Made by a program: the position numbers and the translations under genes | Shown here: in pieces, positions 8,122 through 15,633 of the stretch | Position numbering within the stretch: position 1 is the stretch's first letter | Layout of the letters: each line of letters starts with the position of its first letter | NCBI RefSeq assembly: GCF_002025255.2 | Contig: NZ_CP054587.1 | Span: 1,550,001-1,614,000 of the forward strand | DNA: 64,000 nt | Source: Halolamina sp. CBA1230 | GTDB taxonomy: Archaea > Halobacteriota > Halobacteria > Halobacteriales > Haloferacaceae | Reading direction: 5' to 3' | The notes under the pieces: model-generated | Database searches by the model: none | Told to the model about the DNA's origin: nothing | Seen by the model: only the letters and a program-made list of their open reading frames with translations

Positions 8122-9423
8122 ATGCAGGATCGAACTTACGCGACGGACGTGGACGCCGGCGAGTCGGCCACGGTGGCCGGCTGGGTCCACGAGATCCGTG
8201 ACCTGGGCGGCATCGCCTTCCTCATCCTCCGGGACAAGAGCGGCAAACTCCAGATCAAACTCGAAAAGGACGAGATGGACGACCAGCTGGTCGAGACCGG
8301 CCTCGACGTCCACCGCGAGTCGGTGATCACGGTCACCGGCGACGTGAAGGAAGAACCGCGGGCACCGACCGGCTTCGAGCTCGTCCCCGAGTCGATCGAC
8401 GTGATCTCGGAGGCCGACCCCGAACTCCCGCTCGACCCCTCCGGCAAGGTCGACGCCGAGCTCCCGACGCGACTCGACAACCGGACGCTCGACCTTCGCA
8501 AGCCCGAGGTCAAGGCGATCTTCGAGATCCGCGCAGAGGTCATGCGCGCCGCCCGGGAGACGTTCCGCGACCTGAACGCAACGGAGATCAACACGCCGAA
8601 GATCGTCGCCACCGGCACCGAGGGTGGGACGGAGCTGTTCCCGATCACCTACTTCGGCGAGGAGGCCTTCATGAACCAGAGCCCGCAGCTGTTCAAGCAG
8701 CTGATGGCCGGCTCCGGCCTCGAGACCGTCTTCGAGATCGGCCCGATCTTCCGCGCCGAGGAGCACAACACCCCCCGCCACCTGAACGAGGCGACCTCGA
8801 TCGACTTCGAGTCGGCCTTCGCGGACCACCACGAGGCGATGGACGCCGCCGAGGAGATCGTGGTCTCGGTGTACGAGGCTGTCGCGGAGAACTGCGAGGA
8901 GCAGCTCGACCTGCTCGGCTACGAGGAGTTCGACGTGCCGGCGGGCGACTTCCCGCGGCTGAGCTACGAGGAGGCGATCGAGCGCGTCAACGCCACCGGC
9001 GAGCTCGACGAGCAGCTCGTGTTCGGCGACGACCTCTCGACGGAGGCCGAGCGCGCGCTGGGCGACGACGTCGGGACGTTCTACTTCATCACCGGCTGGC
9101 CCAGCGAGATCAAGCCGTTCTACATCAAGGACCAGGACGACGACGACTCGCTCTCGACGGGGTTCGACATGATGCACCCCCGGATGGAGCTGGTGTCGGG
9201 CGGCCAGCGTGAGCACCGCCACGAGAAGCTGGTCGAGGGGTTCGAGCAGCAGGGGCTCGACCCCGAGCAGTTCGAGTACTACACGAAGATGTTCAAGTAC
9301 GGGATGCCGCCCCACGCCGGCTGGGGGATGGGTGGCGAGCGGCTCGTGATGACGATGCTCGGGCTGGAGAACATCCGGGAGGCCGTCCTGTTCCCGCGGG
9401 ACCGGCAGCGTCTGAGTCCGTAG
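8122..9423 (+). CDS. aspS: Aspartyl-tRNA synthetase, archaeal type, non-discriminating signature
   Basis: Class II synthetase (433 aa) that charges tRNA-Asp. The N-terminal OB-fold binds the anticodon. Motif 2 '[15 protein letters not shown]' and motif 3 '[10 protein letters not shown]' are intact. Compared with the discriminating Thermococcus enzyme (Trp26, Lys85), this protein has His23 in 'GWVHEIRD' and Pro82 in 'RAPTGFE'. That pair is known for archaeal AspRS that also charges tRNA-Asn, with Asn made later by GatCAB. The relaxed specificity is inference. The 3' end ([10 protein letters not shown], stop) is followed by two degenerate copies of itself. Confidence 0.96.
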   Translation: MQDRTYATDVDAGESATVAGWVHEIRDLGGIAFLILRDKSGKLQIKLEKDEMDDQLVETGLDVHRESVITVTGDVKEEPRAPTGFELVPESIDVISEADPELPLDPSGKVDAELPTRLDNRTLDLRKPEVKAIFEIRAEVMRAARETFRDLNATEINTPKIVATGTEGGTELFPITYFGEEAFMNQSPQLFKQLMAGSGLETVFEIGPIFRAEEHNTPRHLNEATSIDFESAFADHHEAMDAAEEIVVSVYEAVAENCEEQLDLLGYEEFDVPAGDFPRLSYEEAIERVNATGELDEQLVFGDDLSTEAERALGDDVGTFYFITGWPSEIKPFYIKDQDDDDSLSTGFDMMHPRMELVSGGQREHRHEKLVEGFEQQGLDPEQFEYYTKMFKYGMPPHAGWGMGGERLVMTMLGLENIREAVLFPRDRQRLSP

Positions 9424-9579
9424 GACGAAGACCTGGCGAGACGCGAGACGAAGTCTCGCGGAACCGGCAGCGACTGAGCCCCTAGGGCGAGGGAGCAACT
9501 GTCGAGCGGGAGTCAGAGGAACGAGCGAAGCGAGTCTCTCGTGTTCCCGCAGGATCGTCAACGTCTGGCGGAACAGTAG
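9395..9579 (+). repeat. Three successive copies of the aspS 3' end
   Basis: The true aspS end (9395-9423) is followed by a degenerate copy at 9457-9485. Both begin CGCGG, share ACCGGCAGCG and end in TAG, with about five mismatches over 29 nt. A third copy at 9541-9579 reads VFPQDRQRLAEQ and then TAG, and it differs from the true end mostly at synonymous codon positions. Such arrays form when integrating elements use the 3' end of a conserved gene as attachment site and carry a replacement end. Integration is inferred, and no integrase gene remains nearby. Confidence 0.75.
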
Positions 9580-9719
9580 ATGGTAGCGCGAGTCCGTTGC
9601 TCAGTTTCGACTCCAGATCGACGCATTCGGGTTCGGTAAGTAGCTACTGCGTCTGTATCAATATCGGGGTCAACGCCTGGTCCTCACGAACACACTAAGC
9701 TCGGCAAAAGCTGCCGTGA

Positions 9720-9875
9720 TTACTTTTGCTCATCAACTATCTGGCTCCCGAGTGCTGCCCCAATACCACCGCCCAAGACGGCGAAAAGGATACCGCCCGG
9801 CACACCAAACAGAAGTAACCCCCCTACTAAGCCGAACAGAAGGAAGAACAGGAACGGGACTGGGTGAAAGTTCAC
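9720..9875 (-). CDS. 51-aa hydrophobic glycine-zipper peptide
   Basis: A short frame starting at GTG 9873-9875 behind a good Shine-Dalgarno (AGGGGTGA, 3-4 nt before the start). It encodes VNFHPVPFLFFLLFGLVGG, then a hydrophobic stretch with GVPGGILFAVLGGGIGAALG, ending IVDEQK. It should form two short membrane helices packed through GxxxG motifs. The composition is AT-richer than the surroundings and it sits just beyond the aspS-end copies, so it may be cargo of a decayed element. A perfect palindrome lies upstream at 9896-9916. Function unknown. Confidence 0.6.
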   Translation of the reverse strand: MNFHPVPFLFFLLFGLVGGLLLFGVPGGILFAVLGGGIGAALGSQIVDEQK

Positions 9876-9895
9876 ATTTTCACCCCTTTATCTTA

Positions 9896-9916
9896 GAATC
9901 AAAATTGTTTTGATTC
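9896..9916 (-). promoter_or_regulatory. Perfect 9+3+9 inverted repeat upstream of the 51-aa gene
   Basis: GAATCAAAA, then TTG, then TTTTGATTC: a perfect palindrome 21-41 nt upstream of the GTG at 9875. Its location suits an operator or promoter element for the small peptide gene. It could alternatively be a terminator for the convergent hemolysin-type gene, but it lies almost 200 nt beyond that stop codon. Confidence 0.5.
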
Positions 9917-10112
9917 GGTTCACTGTACTAACCGCTACGCCAACCCTCTATATTCAGCCGTAATTCTTCGGAACCCTTTGCGCGAAGAAACCCTGACCAA
10001 CGGCTTGTACGGCGGAGAACCACCTGTCGGCGGGACGAACGAACTGAGGCGAGAGTACGTCCCGGTTTCTCTCGAGTTTCGGCGGAACACCCACAACCCC
10101 AAGCGTCGCCGA

Positions 10113-11519
10113 CTACTCCGTGTCGGCGGCGTCGACGTCCGTCTCGGCGATCTCCTCGTCGACCTCGTCGGAGTCGTCGTCCTGGTAGTACTCCTCGGTC
10201 ACCGTCACCCGGGCGCGCTTGATCCGGGTCGTTTCGACCTCTTCGACGCGGATGCGGACGCCGTCGTACTCGATCGTCTCGTCCTCCTCGACCAGGCGGC
10301 CGGCGCGGTTGAAGATGAACCCCGCGAGCGTCTCGAACTCCTCGCCCTCCGGGAGTTCGAGGCCCAACGCCTCGTTCACTTCGTCGATGTTGACCTCGCC
10401 GCGGATGAGGGCGGTGTCGTCGTCGAGGAACTCGATCGCCTCCTCCTCGTCGCCCTCCAGGATGTCGCCGACGATCTCCTCGACCATGTCCTCCAGCGTG
10501 ATCAGCCCCTCCGTGGTGCCGAACTCGTCGATCACGATCACCATCTGGAGGCGGTTGTCCTGGATCTCCTGGAGCAGTTCGTCGACGTTCTTCGACTCGG
10601 GGACGTGGAGGGTCGGCCGGACGACATCCTCGAGCTGGGGCTCGCCCTCGCCGTAGTGGGCTGCCCGCACCAGATCCCGAACGTTGACGATCCCGATGAT
10701 GTTGTCGAGGTTCCCCTCGTAGACGGGGATGCGCTCGTGGTCGGACTGGACACACTCCTCGATCGCCTCCTCGACGGTGGCGTCCTTCGGGACCGCGGTC
10801 ATGTCCAGCCGCGGGGTCATCACCTCCTTGGCGATGGTCCGGTTGAACCGGAAGATGCGCTGGAGCATCTCCCGTTCCTCCTCGTCGATGACGCCCTCGC
10901 GCTCCCCGGTCTGGATCATGTTCTGGATCTCGTCACGGGTGACGTAGGACTCCTCGATCGCCGAGCCGCCGCCGGTGATGCGGTTGATCACCTGCGTGAG
11001 GTAGTCGAACACGACGATCAGCGGGAGCAGCCCGCGCTCGGCCCACTTCAGCGGCCGGGCGATGCGCAGCGACCACGACTCGGTGTTCTCGACGGCGTAG
11101 GATTTCGGCGCGCTCTCGCCGAACAGCAGCACGACCGTCGTGATACCGAACGTCGCCGCCAGCACGGCCTGCCCGTCCGCGAGGTAGAAGCTGAACAGCC
11201 ACGTCGCGATCGAGGACATCGCGACGTTGGCGATGTTGTTCCCGACGAGGATCGTCACCAGCAGCCGGTGGGGGTCGTCGAGGAGGCTCTGAACCATGTT
11301 CGCGCCGGGAACGCCCTCCTCGACGAGCGAGTCGACCCGGTGGCTCTCGAGCCCGAACATCGCGATCTCCGACGAGGAGAAGAAGGCGGAGAACCCGATG
11401 AGGACGGCGATCATCGTGACACCGAACACCGTCTTGACCTCGATGGACAGCTGTCCGAGTGCCGGTAGCTGCAGAACGCCCCTGCTAAGAGCGGGGATGA
11501 CCGTGGGAAGCAAGCCCAT
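10113..11519 (-). CDS. DUF21/CBS/CorC-domain membrane protein (hemolysin-C / CNNM family)
   Basis: A 468-aa membrane protein related to CNNM/CorC magnesium exporters. The first about 190 residues form the DUF21 transmembrane domain ('FSAFFSSSEIAMFGLESHRV', 'ILVGNNIANVAMS', 'TTVVLLFGESAPKSYAV'). Next come a 'MTPRLDM' linker, a CBS pair ('VPVYEGNLDNIIGIV' region, 'VIVIDEFGTTEGLITLEDM'), and the CorC/HlyC C-terminal domain ('FLDDDTALIRGEVNIDEVNE', 'TLAGFIFNRAGRL'). An acidic Asp/Glu tail ends it. Mg2+ transport is inferred from the family, and no hemolytic role is implied. Confidence 0.92.
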   Translation of the reverse strand: MGLLPTVIPALSRGVLQLPALGQLSIEVKTVFGVTMIAVLIGFSAFFSSSEIAMFGLESHRVDSLVEEGVPGANMVQSLLDDPHRLLVTILVGNNIANVAMSSIATWLFSFYLADGQAVLAATFGITTVVLLFGESAPKSYAVENTESWSLRIARPLKWAERGLLPLIVVFDYLTQVINRITGGGSAIEESYVTRDEIQNMIQTGEREGVIDEEEREMLQRIFRFNRTIAKEVMTPRLDMTAVPKDATVEEAIEECVQSDHERIPVYEGNLDNIIGIVNVRDLVRAAHYGEGEPQLEDVVRPTLHVPESKNVDELLQEIQDNRLQMVIVIDEFGTTEGLITLEDMVEEIVGDILEGDEEEAIEFLDDDTALIRGEVNIDEVNEALGLELPEGEEFETLAGFIFNRAGRLVEEDETIEYDGVRIRVEEVETTRIKRARVTVTEEYYQDDDSDEVDEEIAETDVDAADTE

Positions 11520-11651
11520 TTCCCGTCGGGATAATCGGCCATCCGGATTAAGCGTTCCCCTCCCGGTCGATATACGTTAGTTTCGGCCGGGCGCGTCCCG
11601 ACCCGTGCCGTCGCCGACGACTTTAGGCGCCGGGCGCGCCAACGAGCAGGT

Positions 11652-11912
11652 ATGTCCGAGGACCCACCGATCACGCTCTACCGGCTCCAGGCCTGCCCGT
11701 ACTGCGAGCGGGTGGTGCGGACGCTGGACGAGTACGGCCTCGACTACCGCTCCCGGTTCGTCGAGCCGATGCACTCCGACCGGAACGTGGTCAAGCGGCT
11801 CAGCGGGAAGCGCTCGGTGCCCGCCATCGTCGACGAGAACACGGGGCTCACGATGTCCGAATCGGGCAACATCGTCGAGTACCTCGAGAAGACCTACGGG
11901 GGTGAGGCCTGA
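11652..11912 (+). CDS. Glutaredoxin / GST N-terminal-like protein
   Basis: An 86-aa thioredoxin-fold protein with redox motif 'CPYC' at residues 15-18, a cis-Pro region 'RSVPAIVDENTG', and the glutathione-binding-like end 'MSESGNIVEYLEKTYGG'. It probably reduces disulfides in the cytoplasm. Haloarchaea lack glutathione and use gamma-glutamylcysteine, so that is the likely thiol partner (inference). It overlaps the next gene by one base (TGATG), indicating a two-gene redox operon. Confidence 0.9.
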   Translation: MSEDPPITLYRLQACPYCERVVRTLDEYGLDYRSRFVEPMHSDRNVVKRLSGKRSVPAIVDENTGLTMSESGNIVEYLEKTYGGEA

Positions 11913-12418
11913 TGCCCGACTTCGACGTCGTCGACCTGCCCGGGACCGACCACGTCGAGGAAGGTGACACCGCCCCCGACTTCACCCGACCGCTGGTGAA
12001 CGAGGAGTACTGGGAGGACCGCTCGCTCTCCTCGCTGACCGAGGACGGGCCAGTCCTACTCGTCGCTCATCCGATGGACGGCGCGTTCCCGTCGACGTAC
12101 GTCTGGAACGAGATCGACGACCGCGAGTGGGCCGACGCGGTCGACGTGGTGGGACTGTCGATCTCCACCCCCTACGAGCACAGATCCCTGCTCGCCGAAC
12201 GCGGCGCGGACGCACGGCTGTTCTCGGACCCCGGCGCCGGCGTCGCCGCGCAGTACGGCATCGAACACGATCTCGACGGGATGGCCGGCGTCACCGAGCA
12301 CCGGCCCGCCGTCTTCCTGCTCGACGAGGACCGCACCGTCGAGTACGCGTGGGTCGCCAGCGAGTGGCCCGACTTCCCCGAGTACGACGAGATCGAGGCC
12401 GCGATCGAGGAGCTGTAA
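11912..12418 (+). CDS. Peroxiredoxin-fold protein without cysteine
   Basis: A 168-aa AhpC/TSA-like redoxin: 'EEGDTAPDFTRPLVNEEYW' at the N-terminus, a 'VLLVAHPMDGAFPSTYVWNE' active-site loop, 'LSISTPYEHRSLLAE', and 'HRPAVFLLDEDRTVEYAWVA'. Peroxiredoxins need a Cys in the P-x3-T-x2-C loop. Here that region reads PSTYVW, and the whole protein contains no Cys. Classical peroxidase chemistry is therefore excluded. A binding, chaperone or regulatory role with the upstream glutaredoxin is possible but unproven. Translationally coupled to that gene. Confidence 0.82.
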   Translation: MPDFDVVDLPGTDHVEEGDTAPDFTRPLVNEEYWEDRSLSSLTEDGPVLLVAHPMDGAFPSTYVWNEIDDREWADAVDVVGLSISTPYEHRSLLAERGADARLFSDPGAGVAAQYGIEHDLDGMAGVTEHRPAVFLLDEDRTVEYAWVASEWPDFPEYDEIEAAIEEL

Positions 12419-12469
12419 CCGACGGCGTCGACCGGTCGCCTTTTTCCTCGCCGCTCCCCGACTCCAGCT

Positions 12470-13054
12470 ATGCGCGACGACCTCGTTCAGGCCACCAGCA
12501 TGCTCGCGATGGGCGAGCTGGTGGTGTACCCGACCGACACCGTCTACGGGCTCGGCGCCGACGCCATCGCCGCCGACGCCGTCGAGCGCGTGTACGATCT
12601 CAAGGGCCGCTCGCGGGACGACCCGCTCTCGATGGCGGTGCCCGACGTCGAGGAGGCGCTCGAACACGTCACCGCGACCGAGCGCGAGGAGCAGTTCATG
12701 CGGGCGTTCCTCCCCGGTCCCGTCACGGTCGTGCTCGAACGCCAGGGCCACGTCCCGGACGTGCTCACCGCCGGGAAGGAGCGGGTCGGGATCCGCATCC
12801 CGGACCACGAGCTCGCGCTCGAACTGCTCTCCGAGTTCGCGCCGATCACCGCCACCAGCGCGAACCGCAGCGGCGAACCCAACGCTACCCACCCCGACGA
12901 CCTCGACGACGCGATCCGCGAGGGCGTCGGCGCGGTCGTCGACGGCGGGGAGCTCCCGGGCGGCGAGAGCACGGTCGTCGACCCCGGGAACGACGAGATC
13001 CACCGCCGCGGCCGGCGGGCCGACGAGGTCGAGCAGTGGCTGGCCGAGCACTGA
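12470..13054 (+). CDS. Sua5/YrdC-family L-threonylcarbamoyladenylate synthase
   Basis: Makes threonylcarbamoyl-AMP from Thr, bicarbonate and ATP for the t6A37 modification of ANN-decoding tRNAs; KEOPS then transfers the group. The 194-aa protein is the YrdC domain alone, without the C-terminal Sua5 domain. Diagnostic motifs are 'VVYPTDTVYGLGADA', 'DLKGRSRDDPLSM', 'LPGPVTVVL', 'VGIRIPDH' and 'ITATSANRSGEPN'. It starts at ATG 12470, about 50 nt after the redoxin stop, and may be cotranscribed with it. It is convergent with the Cas4-like gene. Confidence 0.92.
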   Translation: MRDDLVQATSMLAMGELVVYPTDTVYGLGADAIAADAVERVYDLKGRSRDDPLSMAVPDVEEALEHVTATEREEQFMRAFLPGPVTVVLERQGHVPDVLTAGKERVGIRIPDHELALELLSEFAPITATSANRSGEPNATHPDDLDDAIREGVGAVVDGGELPGGESTVVDPGNDEIHRRGRRADEVEQWLAEH

Positions 13055-13061
13055 TTCCGCG

Positions 13062-13751
13062 TCAGAGCCCGAGTAGCGACTTGAGCGACCGCGTTCTCAC
13101 CCCGCAGGCCTCGCGGTACTCACAGGGCTCACATTTCGTGTCGTCGTCGAGCCGCGGCGGCGGCCCGTCGAGCGTCTCGACGGTCCAGAGCAGTTCGCGA
13201 TAGCGTGCCTTCTTCCGGGTGGTGAGCCGGACCGGCCGCACGACACCGACGGCGGGGTACTCCACGAGCCCACGCGGGACCTCGCGGCCGCGCTCCCACG
13301 CGAGCGCCTTCGCCAGCGCGACCGCGCGGACCGACTGGGGTTCCCAGACGCCCTCCGGCGGCGGAACGCCACCGGAGACGAACACAGGAGTCGGCGGTGT
13401 TGGATCGTCAGCGCCGTCGTCGCCGGCGAGCAGTTTGTGGGCGACGCCGCGGCAGTCCTTCCCCGTCAGGAGCGCGTCGCGCTCGGTAGGGTCGACGAGA
13501 CGGTCCCACAGGTCGTCGGCCGCGAGCGCGTCGAGGTTCCCGCGGTACTCTGCGGGTTCGACCGCGATCGGGCGGCTCTCGAGCGCCGCGTCGTTCGCGC
13601 CCCGGAGTTCGGGGTAGCGGAAGGCGAGATCGCGGCGTGCTTCGACCTCGTCCGGCGGCCCGCGGTCGTCCGACTGGCGGGCGTAGTAGAGCTGGCGGGG
13701 GCAGTACGCGGCGCGGGCGAGGTCGCTGGCGGCGACGAGGGACACGGGCAC
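13062..13751 (-). CDS. Stand-alone Cas4-like PD-(D/E)XK nuclease
   Basis: A 229-aa Dna2/Cas4-type protein. An N-terminal Cys in 'AAYCPRQLYYAR' (residue 17) and a C-terminal triplet 'CEPCEYREAC' form the expected 4Fe-4S cluster ligands. 'GLVEYPAVGVVRPVRLTTRKK' supplies the nuclease-core acidic and basic residues. No CRISPR array or other cas gene is in this window, so it is more likely a genome-maintenance nuclease or a solo Cas4 than part of an adaptation module. The GTG at 13749-13751 is chosen because an AATATTAA box lies about 26 nt upstream. The longer reading frame runs into noncoding DNA. Confidence 0.85.
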   Translation of the reverse strand: MPVSLVAASDLARAAYCPRQLYYARQSDDRGPPDEVEARRDLAFRYPELRGANDAALESRPIAVEPAEYRGNLDALAADDLWDRLVDPTERDALLTGKDCRGVAHKLLAGDDGADDPTPPTPVFVSGGVPPPEGVWEPQSVRAVALAKALAWERGREVPRGLVEYPAVGVVRPVRLTTRKKARYRELLWTVETLDGPPPRLDDDTKCEPCEYREACGVRTRSLKSLLGL

Positions 13752-13765
13752 GGTGGTCCCATTAT

Positions 13766-13785
13766 CCAACTTAATATTTTGTTGG
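13766..13785 (-). promoter_or_regulatory. TATA region flanked by a 5-bp inverted repeat, Cas4-like gene promoter
   Basis: CCAAC (13766-13770) and GTTGG (13781-13785) bracket an all-AT core that includes AATATTAA on the minus strand. The core centre is 25-26 nt before the GTG start, so it is probably the TATA box. The short inverted repeat could let a repressor cover it. Confidence 0.5.
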
Positions 13786-13816
13786 TGGTAATCAGTAATG
13801 TCAAATTGTGATCTTT

Positions 13817-13834
13817 CTCCGCGTGAACGCGGAG
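13817..13834 (+). other. GC-rich hairpin (7-bp stem, TGAA loop)
   Basis: CTCCGCG, TGAA, CGCGGAG forms a perfect stem-loop between the divergent Cas4-like gene and a small membrane-protein gene. It may be the leftover end of an IS1341/IS605-type element, whose 3' ends carry similar short hairpins, or part of a 5' leader. No TnpB frame adjoins it. Confidence 0.35.
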
Positions 13835-13865
13835 GAGTCTCGAGGGGTCCTATCATCGTGCCGAA

Positions 13866-14111
13866 ATGCAAATGAGTCGCTCTCACGAAACACGGCCTAT
13901 GATGGACACGGTTTCACGTCTTCGCAGGAGCCGTGCCGCGACCCTCGTCGCCGCGGTGCTTTTCACCGCCGCGGGCGGCTACGTGGCGTTCGGAGCCACC
14001 AGCCAGCTACAGCTGGCGGCCGGTATCGTGTTCGTGATCGTCGGTTTGCTCGGCCTCTACAACGGGCTGGCCGGCGAGAGCGTGGTGAAAACGCTCCGGC
14101 GAGTCGTTTGA
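13866..14111 (+). CDS. Small two-helix membrane protein
   Basis: An 81-aa protein with a basic N-terminus and two predicted transmembrane helices: 'ATLVAAVLFTAAGGYVAFGA' and 'LAAGIVFVIVGLLGLYNGLA', joined by a short loop 'TSQLQ'. The last ten residues are basic ('VVKTLRRVV'). Several in-frame ATGs (13866, 13872, 13899, 13902) make the start uncertain. No family is recognised. The roughly 230 nt that follow, up to 14341, hold no credible gene. Confidence 0.6.
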   Translation: MQMSRSHETRPMMDTVSRLRRSRAATLVAAVLFTAAGGYVAFGATSQLQLAAGIVFVIVGLLGLYNGLAGESVVKTLRRVV

Positions 14112-14340
14112 GGGGAGCGAACTCTCGCTGCCCCAGCCGAACGGGTCGCAGGGGACAACTCCCCCCTGCCGAGTGGCGTCGGAAGTGCCCGTCTACGACC
14201 GGACCACCTCCGAGGGGGGCTTCGCATTATCGACCGCTGGGGCGACGGTGTCAGCCGAGTCTCGTTTCCCGAGGCGGAGATCCGACGCGCGAGTCACGCC
14301 GCCGACAACCGCTGCCCCGAGATCGCCGCTTGAAAACTGG

Positions 14341-14946
14341 CTACAGCTGGGTGTTTGTCTCGATGTCCTCGGCGGCCTCCTCCAGCCCGGACTCGCGGGC
14401 GTCGGCGGCGTGGCTGTCACGGAGATCCGCGTCGGTCAGCAGTTCGGCGAACTCGTCGGCGAAGCGGCCGTTCGCGCGGGTCGAGCGCAGGTCGGCCTCG
14501 ATCACCTGTGAGTAGTGGTCGACCGTCTCCGCGTCCGCGTCCAGCCGGTCGACGCGCTCCTCGAGCGGCACGTCGGCGACGATCAGCTCCCGGAGCTCGT
14601 CCATCGCGAACGGGGCGTCGCGGTCCGTCTCCCGGGTCAGATGGAGATCCATCCGCGCGTCGAACACCGTCCCCTCGTCGACCGCCAGCGCCTCGGCGAT
14701 CTCGGCGTCGCTCTCGTCGGCGAAAAAGCGCGTCACCACCCGGACGAGCGCGTCGTCGTCGAGCGTCGAGCGGAACTCGTAGCGCTCGTGCATCCGCTCG
14801 ATCAGCTCCCGGACCCGCGCCTCGGCCTCCTCGGCCGGGACCGTGTCGGCGAGGTCGCCCCGGTCCTCCGCCTGGTCCTCGGTCACCTCCTCGGCACCCG
14901 TGGTCTCGACGAACAGGTCCCGGAGCTCCTCGGTTTGTTCGTCCAT
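14341..14946 (-). CDS. Conserved haloarchaeal protein, resembles conditioned medium-induced protein 4
   Basis: A 201-aa acidic, almost wholly helical cytoplasmic protein. The N-terminus 'MDEQTEELRDLFVETTGAEEV' resembles the haloarchaeal family annotated as conditioned medium-induced protein 4; I give this from memory. A central HTH-like segment 'SDAEIAEALAVDEGTVFDAR' suggests DNA binding or a scaffold for it. The C-terminal third ('VIEADLRSTRANGRFADEFAE') is also helical. It diverges from bioY, and the gap between them contains the BirA-type operator, which could influence both. Biochemical function is unknown. Confidence 0.72.
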   Translation of the reverse strand: MDEQTEELRDLFVETTGAEEVTEDQAEDRGDLADTVPAEEAEARVRELIERMHERYEFRSTLDDDALVRVVTRFFADESDAEIAEALAVDEGTVFDARMDLHLTRETDRDAPFAMDELRELIVADVPLEERVDRLDADAETVDHYSQVIEADLRSTRANGRFADEFAELLTDADLRDSHAADARESGLEEAAEDIETNTQL

Positions 14947-15005
14947 AGTGCCGAACAGACGTGCTACGGGCGAATAAGGGTTTGGTAGCGCACGGGAGCC
15001 CGTCC

Positions 15006-15033
15006 GTAAACCGTAGCGTTAACATCGGTTTAC
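15006..15033 (+). promoter_or_regulatory. BirA-type biotin operator upstream of bioY
   Basis: GTAAACC (15006-15012), 14 nt of spacer, GGTTTAC (15027-15033). This matches the published bacterial/archaeal BirA consensus (TTGTAAACC, N14-15, GGTTTACAA) in both arms and spacing. The repeat extends one more base on each side (CG...CG). A TATA-like GTTAACAT lies in the spacer, about 27 nt before the bioY GTG, so biotin-bound BirA would block promoter access. No birA gene is in the window. Confidence 0.85.
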
Positions 15034-15047
15034 GAGAACCGTCGGCC

Positions 15048-15632
15048 GTGTCAACAGCAACCGACTCCGTCGACCTCGTCGGCGACGACGTCGTCGTCAA
15101 CCTCGTCCGCGCGGCCCTGCTGGCGGCGCTGATGGGCGCGTTCGCGTTCGTCTCGTTCCCCAACCCACTGAGCCCGAGCGTCCCGGTCACCGCGCAGGTG
15201 CTGGGCGTGTTCCTCGCGGGGATCTATCTCGGCCCCGCGTGGGGCGGGTTCGCGATGGTACTGTACGTGCTGGCCGGGGTGCTCGGCGCGCCCGTGTTCT
15301 CCGGCGCCAGCGCCGGACTCGGGGAGCTATTCGGTCCGACCGGCGGCTACCTGCTCTCCTACCCGTTCGCGGCCGCGCTGATCGGCGTGATCGTCCACGG
15401 CGTCGACGGCCTCGTCGATCCCCAAACCGTCTCGCTGCCGCGGCTGGCGGGCGCGATGGCCGTCGGCACCGTGGTGATCTACGGGTTCGGTGTCCCCGTC
15501 TACTGGTACTACCTCGACACCAGCTTCGTCGCCGCCGTCTTCGCCGCGGGCGTCGCGTTCGTCCCCGCCGAACTGGTGAAGATGGCCGCCGCGGTCGGGA
15601 TCGTCCGCTCCGACGAGGTGCAGGCGACCTGA
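15048..15632 (+). CDS. bioY: Biotin ECF transporter substrate-binding component
   Basis: The S component that captures biotin in the membrane. The 194-aa protein starts at a GTG (15048-15050) placed about 27 nt after the TATA-like core of the BirA operator. BioY hallmarks include 'FPNPLSPSVPVTAQVLGVFL', 'LGPAWGGFAMVLYVLAGVLG', 'GLGELFGPTGGYLLSYPFAA' and a C-terminal 'FVPAELVKMAAAV'. Six hydrophobic segments fit the fold. It is followed after one base by bioM and then overlapping bioN, so the complete transporter is encoded in one operon. Confidence 0.95.
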   Translation: MSTATDSVDLVGDDVVVNLVRAALLAALMGAFAFVSFPNPLSPSVPVTAQVLGVFLAGIYLGPAWGGFAMVLYVLAGVLGAPVFSGASAGLGELFGPTGGYLLSYPFAAALIGVIVHGVDGLVDPQTVSLPRLAGAMAVGTVVIYGFGVPVYWYYLDTSFVAAVFAAGVAFVPAELVKMAAAVGIVRSDEVQAT

Positions 15633-15633
15633 C

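Noticed and set aside
7954-9561. 535-codon frame antisense to aspS
   Set aside because: Shadow frame; aspS is unmistakable and the opposite peptide has no motif.
13752-13886. N-terminal extension of the Cas4-like gene to 13886
   Set aside because: It would cross the AT-rich promoter region and encodes no conserved residues; the GTG at 13751 fits a leaderless start.
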